From Hysterangium stoloniferum (Eukaryota > Basidiomycota > Agaricomycetes > Hysterangiales > Hysterangiaceae): DNA of 64,000 nucleotides. Location of the stretch: positions 310,001 to 374,000 of the forward strand of contig WHVD01000003.1 of NCBI GenBank assembly GCA_015178975.1, in the 5' to 3' direction. The notes beneath the pieces are model-generated. The model had not been told where the DNA came from, made no database searches, and saw nothing but the letters and a program-made list of their open reading frames with translations. Below are positions 57,138-64,000 of the stretch, piece after piece. Made by a program: the position numbers and the translations under genes. Each line of letters begins with the position of its first letter. The stretch's first letter is position 1.

Positions 57138-58787
57138 GCTGGATATCAGGGGTTGATTAGAGGTGAGTTTAATGTGCAAAGGGAAAGAAGTGACGTGCTC
57201 ACAGCTCAGGGAAAGTAGGAAGTGTCATGGCGGAAGCCAGAAGAGCCTGAGAGACGGTTGCAGCATAGCAGCGATTTGGCCTTATATGGGAGGATGAGAG
57301 CGACCATTTAGCAACGTTACCCGTTGTCCATCTCGGTTGTACATGCCGGTCGTCAGTTACTGCAAGGGACTTGGGTGGGACCGGCGCCTTTTGAATCCAA
57401 TCGGAGGTGCCAGACGACCCTGTCTTGTCCTGCCTTTCCGTCCACATTCTCCAGGTGCAAAAAAGACCAGTTGAGAAAGATTTTAGCCCTGACATGTCTC
57501 GACCTGTCCAGCCTGTATTGATAATCGCTCTTGGTATTTAGTATTAAGCCCATCAGCATGCGTAACTCTTGCGTAACTCCGTTAATTCTCGCAGGATCCG
57601 CGCGTTGCATGACATGGCAGTTACGGGTCGATTCCTTGGTTACTACTCGCGCAATCGACGGCCAGATACCATATATAACGATATATTCTTACTCTGGATT
57701 CAATCGCATCTATCACCATGCTCAGTACTAAGTTGTATAGGCTGCACTAGTATAGCATGTGTAACGACCGTCACCACTTGGCACACGAGGTGATCAAAAT
57801 ACTTGTCACGCTCGCAATTACAACTCAAAGTGACTCGAAATAATTTGTCGTGAACATTTTGAGACTCCGCCTCTTCAAACGCCACTCATGAGCCAGCCAC
57901 AGCAACGAGAAAACCCAAACTATATACTCCCACCACGGCAGGAGATGGAGTATATTTGTGCTGGTATGGTTGCCGTATCCATAGTTTAACCAGAAATCCC
58001 ACTTTTTCTTAGACTGTGGAGCGACGAACGAGATTAAATCTCGAGAGCCGATTCGTTGCAGGGAATGTGGGCACCGTATCATGTATAAAAAACGGACCAA
58101 AAGAAGTGAGTTCTTCGTACGCCCTCCCAGATCCTTCGCTGACGCAGTAGGTAGTGGTCCAATTTGAAGCGCGATAGTCTCCAGCGTTTTTCCGGAGACT
58201 TGGGCGATGTTACGATAGTGTTTTTACAAGGCAATGGAATTAATTTACCAGTACCCCAATGACAGTGTGTGAGGCAAGTCAACACAATGAGATGTCTCTG
58301 CAGGGGATAAAATTTGAACATACAAAGATCTGGTCTCATCGTCACACGCGGACACTCGTTTTCTCCAATGAACACACCAGGTTTCTACGAACCCTTCAAC
58401 AGGTAATGCAAAAACACGTACAGTGAGACGTTTTCCTTGGGAACCCGATCGTTTCCACTTGTATTCTGAGTCGGAGCGACACGATCTTCTGACCAGTCAA
58501 AAATGTAAAATATCAATACTTTCCCACTCGTATTTTTTTTGACAAGCAACTGGAATGCTGTACAATTATTACATGGTCATTTGTTTGATGGAAGACGTAG
58601 TATTTTCGCACAGAGGTTTCCTCCTGATTACTGCGAGGTGATTCTATGTCACTCGGTGACTGAGATGACGTGTTGTCAGTAACGTAAACGGGGTCATTAT
58701 GCCGAATTGACGCATAGCCGGCATGTGTCAGACAATTCTGGCCTTGATAACTTGTCTGCGCTTCTTTGCTACTACGACGCCGAAGTT
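57138..58787. other. 1.65-kb divergent intergenic region, no gene recognised
   Basis: This lies between the starts of protein B (minus) and the bZIP gene (plus). The minus-strand frame at 57199-57495 and those at 57531-58375 show no family motif. A T-run occurs at 58532-58539. The large spacer may be regulatory sequence for the transcription factor gene. Confidence 0.5.
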
Positions 58788-60586
58788 ATGTCTGAAACTA
58801 GGAAAAGAACATCGAGGAGCTTGTCCAATGATCTAGTAAGGATCTTCTTCACCACCAAATATCTTCGCCTTCTAACTCAAAATAACTCCCAGGATTCAGA
58901 TGGTGATTTAGACGAGAACGGCCTCGAGGAGCACACATCTCAGAATGCTGGAAAACCAGGAAGGAAAAAAAATCCAAAGTACGCTGCTATGTTGTGCCAG
59001 GTGTTGCGTCTTTTCATGGCAGTCCCTTCGTTATAGCTCCCAAGCGGCCAGGAGAGACCAGAACAGAATTGCTCAGCGCGAATTTAGGCTAAGAAAGCAG
59101 CAACGTGTAAAGATCCCGACTCCCCTCAGTGGTTCTGCTTATCTTCGTCCCGTTTTCAGATCCGTGACCTGGAGGCTCGCGTAGAGATTCTCTCGGGCAG
59201 CAAGGATGAAACATATGTCCAAATGCATGAGATTATAAGAGGTGATGCTCTCAGGCCGCACCTATCATTTGCTCATATTCTGCATAGAGTTAATATCTGA
59301 AAATCACACACTTCGAAATATGGTCCGCGGCTTGAGTAATTTTATTGGTGATGGCGCCGGGGGGGCTCTGCCCAGCATGGGATGGACCTTGAAAGAGTTC
59401 GAGGCCTTTATAAATAAAGCAGAGACTGATACCGCGTTCGAAGCTTTCCTCAAACGTAAAAAGGCTCAGCAGGGACGCGACGTTGGTGCAGACTCTGCTT
59501 CTGGGGCTGAGAAAAGACCTGCAACAGACGACCCCGGCTCGTCGCGCAAGAGGGCACGGAGTTCAAATGGATTTGACGGTCACTCTGATGTCGATTATGC
59601 TTCCGGTGTTAGCTTCGCCACTCCTTATACCTCGGAGCCATCGATGAACGCTTTCTCGAACATAAGGCAGTCCGCGACCTACAGTTCCAATTTTCTTAAT
59701 GGCTTGGCTGCAGACCCGCGGGGGACAAACACATTCCTCGCAGGTACCTCTACGAACATGGGCTACTCAGCTTCCAATGCTAATAGCAGAGACGTGTATC
59801 CCTCGTCTTACCCATCCTCAGCGACAACTTCTTCCCAATCACCGAGCAATGCGCCGTCTATCCAGAACAGGCCATTTATGCAAGTTTCTAACTCTGGCTC
59901 GGTCCCCACCCCTCCACAGAGTGGTGTTGATGAGACTGCTATAGACGACCCTAAAAGTCAAGAGGCACGAAAGCTCATGGGGTAAATGTCGACCATCTTT
60001 GTTCCCTGCTGCCTGATATGAATGTTATTTTAGATACCATCTAGACAACTTCCGCCGTAATTCAGCCTATTGTCTTCCTCCCTCCCTTCGACCCACGCTT
60101 GTTCAGAGAACTGTTGAACATGGTGCGTGACAATAATTTCCCTCGGACCACAGCCTCATTTGTTTGTTGCAGAGGGTATAATTGACGGTATCCCCCACCC
60201 CGAATTACGAAATCGGATGATTTTGCTGCGCGGTAAGCCTGTGCTCCTTCTCGAACATATCGAGGGCCGGTTTATATTACTCAACTAGGGCGATTTAATC
60301 TTGCTGAATGTATCCATAAGTATCTCACTTCCACTACAATTCACGGCGATGATGTTCTCGCACATGCTAATTGGGAAATTCACGAAGATTGGCTTAAGCA
60401 ATTCGGGTAAATATCTCTGTCAGTTTCTGTGGGCTCTTCAACCCTTAATACTACGTTGGCAGATATCTTGTTGATGCAACGACGCTCAGTCTTACCAACC
60501 GGTGGCGCAAGGAGCGTGGCGAACCAGAAATCCAGATGGGAGAAATCGCGGCTTCTGAGCAACTTCCAGGTTTAGGACAAACTTGA
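58788..60586 (+). CDS. Yap/Pap1-type bZIP transcription factor
   Basis: MSETRKRTSRSLSNDL joins to an acidic stretch (DSDGDLDENGLEE), then the bZIP: SQAARRDQNRIAQREFRLRK, QQRIRDLEARVEILSGS and ELISENHTLRNMVRGLSNF. NxxAQxxFR is the Yap-subfamily DNA-contact signature. The middle is Ser/Asn/Pro-rich and carries a likely nuclear-localisation stretch, SSRKRARSS. The C-terminal helical domain (HLDNFRRNSAYCLPPSLRPT, GIIDGIPHPELRNRMILLRG, DDVLAHANWEIHEDWLKQFG, LVDATTLSLTNRWRKERGEP) resembles the DUF3425-type region of fungal bZIPs. Stop 60584-60586. It likely regulates stress or development; the target set is unknown. I see no Cys-rich redox domain, so a Pap1-like redox switch is doubtful. Confidence 0.87.
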
Positions 60587-60772
60587 TTATTATTGGTCGT
60601 ATCACCTTTTTTCACTGTTATATCACTGGGTTGTATTCTTTGTGTGCTCTTCTTTATCTATTTTTTGTAGCATATTAAATGATGTGTGGCAGCTTGGGCA
60701 CAATGAAGCGAAAAGATTCGTAGATTGGGGATGTAGGTCGAAAGACAGGTAGGTGATCCAGAATGTAATCAA

Positions 60773-61132
60773 TTACCACGAAGCCTTCTTTACCCCTGGT
60801 AATTCTCCATTCAAGGCTTTCAGACGGAATTGGTACTAAGTAGACTAATCAGCAAACAATGAAACTTTAGCAATGGGGATAATAAAACATACCCGACAGA
60901 GGCCAAATTCACTGATGATCCCGCGACCACGCCCAGTTTCTGTACACCGATTTTTGACGGTGGTGGGACGAGTATATCGTCCAAAAGTATTTAATTGTAG
61001 TTGGGCCTGGGAACGGACGTGCATGGGAAGTGCCTGGTTGCGAGCAACGTATAAATATGCTCTGCGCTTTATCTCGTTTTCAGCGACGCCGACACGAGCC
61101 TTCATATCCCGCAGGACCCTTGCCTTCGTCAT
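60773..61132 (-). CDS. MRP2: Mitochondrial ribosomal protein uS14m
   Basis: The start MTKARVLRDMKARVGVAENE is chosen at 61132; an upstream in-frame ATG at 61180 adds MPSRFQTPPTHNQPFT. The core is KRRAYLYVARNQALPMHVRS, QAQLQLNTFGRYTRPTTVKN, RCTETGRGRGIISEFGLCR, then after an intron (about 60837-60891) YQFRLKALNGELPGVKKASW to a stop at 60773-60775. Basic residues and the SEFGLCRY..RLKALNGELPGVKKASW ending are diagnostic for S14/Mrp2 of the mitochondrial small subunit. The 111-residue length is typical. Confidence 0.94.
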
Positions 61133-61396
61133 GGTGAACGGTTGGTTATGTGTGGGCGGGGTTTGAAACCGCGACGGCAAAGTCGAAGACGCGCGCGCGC
61201 GACCACAAGCGTCCCTCTCGCTTCCTTTTCTTTTTGCTCGTCCTCGTTCCGCGGACTTGCTGCTACAGTATCAACACTCGACATCCACGTCGCGTCTTCA
61301 ACACATCACGTCGGAGAGCACGGGCATGGTCAATATCTGGTGGGTGGGCCTGCAGGCATGCGCTGTGCTATGGGGTGACACACTTGTGCAGATTCG

Positions 61397-61654
61397 ATGC
61401 CCCCCAGCAGCATTTGGCACATGACACGGATTACCGCGCGGCAGCGGCGTTCGGTCGTGTCGTCTCTATTCGGGGTGACGTTTCTCGCGTCGGTGATTAC
61501 AGTCGTTGCATCGACGCTGCTCCCATGCCCTGCGCGGCGTGGGAGGGTGCAGTGGGGGGAGCAGGCGGATGCGGGGGCGATCGCTCAAACTCCGGGAGAC
61601 GCTGCGAAGAAGCCACGGAGATGGATTGAGGAGAGGATGCCGCCGAATACATAG
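61397..61654 (+). CDS. Possible small single-pass membrane protein (85 aa)
   Basis: One 85-codon frame in a GC-rich stretch reads MPPSSIWHMTRITARQRRSV, then a hydrophobic helix VSSLFGVTFLASVITVVAST, LLPCPARRGRVQWGEQADAG, and a basic end KKPRRWIEERMPPNT. A short basic N-terminus, one membrane span and a polar tail suggest a small mitochondrial inner-membrane protein, perhaps an assembly factor; the motif ALLPCPAR feels familiar but I cannot name it. MTRITARQ eight codons later is a possible start. It is divergent from uS14m (264 bp). Overlapping frames on both strands lack such structure. It may be a chance frame. Confidence 0.5.
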   Translation: MPPSSIWHMTRITARQRRSVVSSLFGVTFLASVITVVASTLLPCPARRGRVQWGEQADAGAIAQTPGDAAKKPRRWIEERMPPNT

Positions 61655-63027
61655 CTGCGACACGCGCGGCGCGCCCGCGAATAGATGAAGTGTGCCTTGC
61701 AGTAGATGTTGAAATCTTACTAAATGTGCCGATCTGTGTATCCGAGGTATAGGGAAGGATGCGACTACGTTTGCGTCGATTGTCTGATGTGGGCGACTTC
61801 TTGAGAGTGGCGTTGGTGGCTTCTTTTGCGTGCCGCCACCGATCATGAGCGATCCCTCGGTACGGAAGGTGGGATTGGAATTTTTCGTCCTTGATCAGCG
61901 TCGGATATTTTGACAGCTCGTCGTCATGCTAGGTTATCTCGTGTGGGGGGGGAAGAAGTGTGGCTGAATAGGTGAAAAATTGCGGCCGTGTCTGGCTTGC
62001 TGCCTTGATGAAAAAAGAATGTGGGCCATGAGATGGTCGGACGCTGAGATGCCCTTGATAGGCTAATTTTACTTTTTTCATAGAAAGTTCATTGATGTTT
62101 CCGTCGTGTGATTCCGTATATGGGAGATATAGTTTGTGCGTGACACACATGCCGAATCAGGAAATGTTACTTGTTGGATCAACTCTTCCATAAGACTGCG
62201 CTACAAATAATGGAATTGCCATATTTGAGAGCCTGCATGATTCGCCCGATGAGGTTCTCTCATATCTATGATGCGGGTGCCGATCTACCACACACTTCTG
62301 TGCCCACACTATTATTACCACTGTCCACCGCGGTGTTTCAAATTTGCCTCCGTCGTGTGTGCCTCATTCCTTTCAGTCTCCGCTATCGGTACCCGGAACA
62401 GCTGTAGCCAAGACACGTCACGTGAGATAGTTGTCACCCAGGAATGAGTATGACTATGTTAAGTTAACCGAATCGGAGCGCCGCAAATCTCCATTCAAGT
62501 TATCACCGCGAAATTGATTCTCCATATTTGCTCAAGTACAGCACAAGTCTGCAACTCCGAGGCTGTCTCATGAGGATATACCTTGTTCGAGAGTGTTGTT
62601 CGTTGGCTGGTAGCTCAGCCGTTTGTTTGACATGTTCCTCCGAAATGAAGGTACTTGAAAAAAGCCAACAATGCAGGGGGGTGATTTGATGCTATCTGCT
62701 ACCATGAGGTTATTTGTCTTGTCCCGACATATTAATTGTGATGTATGTTATGGTCATCCACAGTTGTCCATGCATTTGATTAGTCAGCGTGCCTGGTAAC
62801 AAGTCTAACCTGAGAGAATGTGTGCGTGGGTGCATGGGTATGTGGGTGTGTGTAGGTGTGTGTGGGCTGTGTAAGTGTGGGTGCCCTGCCCATCCTAAGG
62901 GTCACAACAAGAACTTTCTCTGTCTCTGACAAGTCTCTCTGAGCCTCGCCGAGCTCGCCATCTCATTTACTCGCTCCTCCGAATCCCCAATCGCCATCTT
63001 TCTCTCTAGTTTCTTCATTTCTCTCTC
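61655..63027. other. 1.4-kb intergenic region with TG-rich tract
   Basis: No gene is recognised in this stretch. A TG-rich low-complexity run occupies about 62819-62882. From about 62926 to 63027 the plus strand is C/T-rich, a likely 5' leader of the kinase gene. Confidence 0.5.
62819..62882 (+). repeat. Imperfect (TG)n-rich low-complexity tract
   Basis: The run is almost entirely G and T with many GTGTGT/GTGGGT steps. It lies about 150 bp before the kinase start, in a likely promoter. Confidence 0.7.
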
Positions 63028-64000
63028 ATGTCTCCGACTTTGCATGCCGCCTCCCTCGCCCCTGTCCATACCATGTCTCCTGTTTCTCCCACTTCTCCCA
63101 GCCATTCTTGGAAGAACATTTTCAGAGGCGTTGTTCCCAAAAGAAGTCGCGCAACAAATTCAAACCCGCATTTGACTCTCGATACTCATCATGAATTTAT
63201 CTCTTCACCTATTTCCAATCCCTCCTTGCCACCTTTCGAGCATCTTCCAGACCTTCCATCTAATGTACCTCTAACACCTGCATCTATCAATCGCTACTCT
63301 TATAATTCCTCAGACACTCGCTCAAGCGACTCCGGCAGTGCCAATAATCAACGTCTCTCCGCCCACCTGTCCTCTCATCTCACCATGTCCCCGCGTTCCC
63401 GCACAAAGTCTGACAAGTCTGACAAACTTAAGAAGACAGTGCACAAGGCACCGTCCACCCAGACCGCGAGCTCCTCCCAGCAGTCCCTCAGGGTCTCCCA
63501 TACCCCGCCTCGTAATGGAGGCCCACTGTCCCCTCGGAACATGTCCGCGAGCGCGTCGCGCTTCATTCGTCGCGTCGCATCCGCCCCCAGCACGAAAAAT
63601 CTCTTCACTCGAGACTCACGGCACAACTCGTCCTACAGCGCGGTCAAGAATGGTCTTCTTTCGCCCGCCGAAATCGTCCCCCCTGTGCCGGGAATAGCCT
63701 CGACTCCGCGCTCTATGAATGCGTTGTCCGAGCAGGAGGCGTATGCAATCGAGACTCAGTCGTCGCGCTCCTTTAAGGCGCTACATCGTCCTCGCTCCCA
63801 TACCACGCAGGGAAAACCTTCCCCTACTAAGGGCATCGAAAATCGGGCCATGCAACCACCGGGCCGTGCCGCATTCCGCAGGACATATTCGAGCAACTCG
63901 ATAAAAGTAGGCCATGTGAGTCATCCGCTGCCAAGGTGATTGACCCCATGCTGAATGATATGAAATCGCAGGTCGAAGTTGGACCGAGTAGCTTTCATAA
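63028..64000 (+). CDS. N-terminus of a probable Fpk1/Nrc-2-type AGC kinase (3' partial)
   Basis: The frame runs from MSPTLHAASLAPVHTMSPVS through a long Ser/Pro-rich disordered region (SWKNIFRGVVPKRSRATN, SASASRFIRRVASAPSTKNL). It reaches AAFRRTYSSNSIKVGH at the end of the first exon (about 63915), then an intron, then VEVGPSSFHK at the window edge. RRTYSSNSIKV..VEVGPSSF is the segment just before the catalytic domain of fungal flippase-kinase/Nrc-2 AGC kinases. The kinase domain itself lies outside this window, so the call is partial. These kinases control aminophospholipid flippases and polarised growth. Confidence 0.72.

Noticed and set aside
57199-57495. A 98-codon minus-strand frame upstream of protein B
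   Set aside because: It could be a 5' UTR frame, but nothing resembles a known protein and no spliced link to protein B is needed.

Overview
This is nuclear chromosomal DNA from a filamentous fungus, most likely a mushroom-forming basidiomycete (Agaricomycetes). Genes are packed about one per 2 kb on both strands. Nearly all are split by many 45-65 nt introns, usually GT-AG. The proteome is fungal: alpha-aminoadipate lysine synthesis (LYS12), mitochondrial acetylornithine aminotransferase, fungal ALA synthase, a Yap-type bZIP, an Inn1/Fic1-like C2 protein, and GH125 and GH128 enzymes. Several Ser/Pro-rich proteins look basidiomycete-specific. I saw no transposon, LTR element, CRISPR array, rRNA or convincing tRNA. 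The species cannot be named from the sequence.

Layout. 1-11.2 kb: an eIF4A-like protein with degenerate helicase motifs (cut by the window start), ELP2, SND2/TMEM208, ERB1 and ARP4. 11.3-18.9 kb: a minus-strand block of GH125 mannosidase, an unknown disordered protein, homoisocitrate dehydrogenase and a small Ser/Pro-rich protein (called A here). 18.9-30.8 kb: a 1.4-kb spacer, then an Rdx/SelW-like protein, CLASP/Stu1, a mitochondrial-type rhomboid protease, a Cdt2-like WD40 protein, ARL1 and TRS20. 31-42 kb: a plus-strand run of a Gln/Ser/Pro-rich unknown, a Cwc21/SRRM2-like RS protein, ARG8, HEM1 and a C2-domain protein. 42-52.5 kb: a small Rcf2/HIG1-like membrane protein, two tandem secreted M28 aminopeptidases, uL11m, an AhpD-like protein and a secreted GH128 enzyme. 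53-64 kb: a two-RRM protein, a GPATCH11-like protein, a paralogue of protein A (called B), a Yap-like bZIP factor, uS14m, a possible small membrane protein, and the N-terminus of a probable Fpk1/Nrc-2-type AGC kinase (cut by the window end).

Most genes are housekeeping and unrelated in pathway; I see no biosynthetic cluster. Some themes recur: translation and ribosomes (eIF4A-like, ERB1, uL11m, uS14m, Elongator), vesicle traffic (ARL1, TRS20, SND2), mitochondrial metabolism (ARG8, HEM1, LYS12, rhomboid), and extracellular hydrolysis (GH125, two M28, GH128). Several gene pairs are divergent with short shared promoters, the tightest being ERB1/ARP4 at 87 bp.

The most unusual observations are four. 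The eIF4A paralogue has lost essentially every ATPase motif. Two genes 38 kb apart form an apparently uncharacterised Ser/Pro-rich paralogue pair with identical intron phases. Two probable micro-exons (8 nt and 4 nt) carry functionally central codons, the CxxC cysteine and the GTPase P-loop. Two introns are GC-AG. All splice models here are by eye, from reading-frame continuity, splice consensus and recalled family motifs; none was checked against transcripts.
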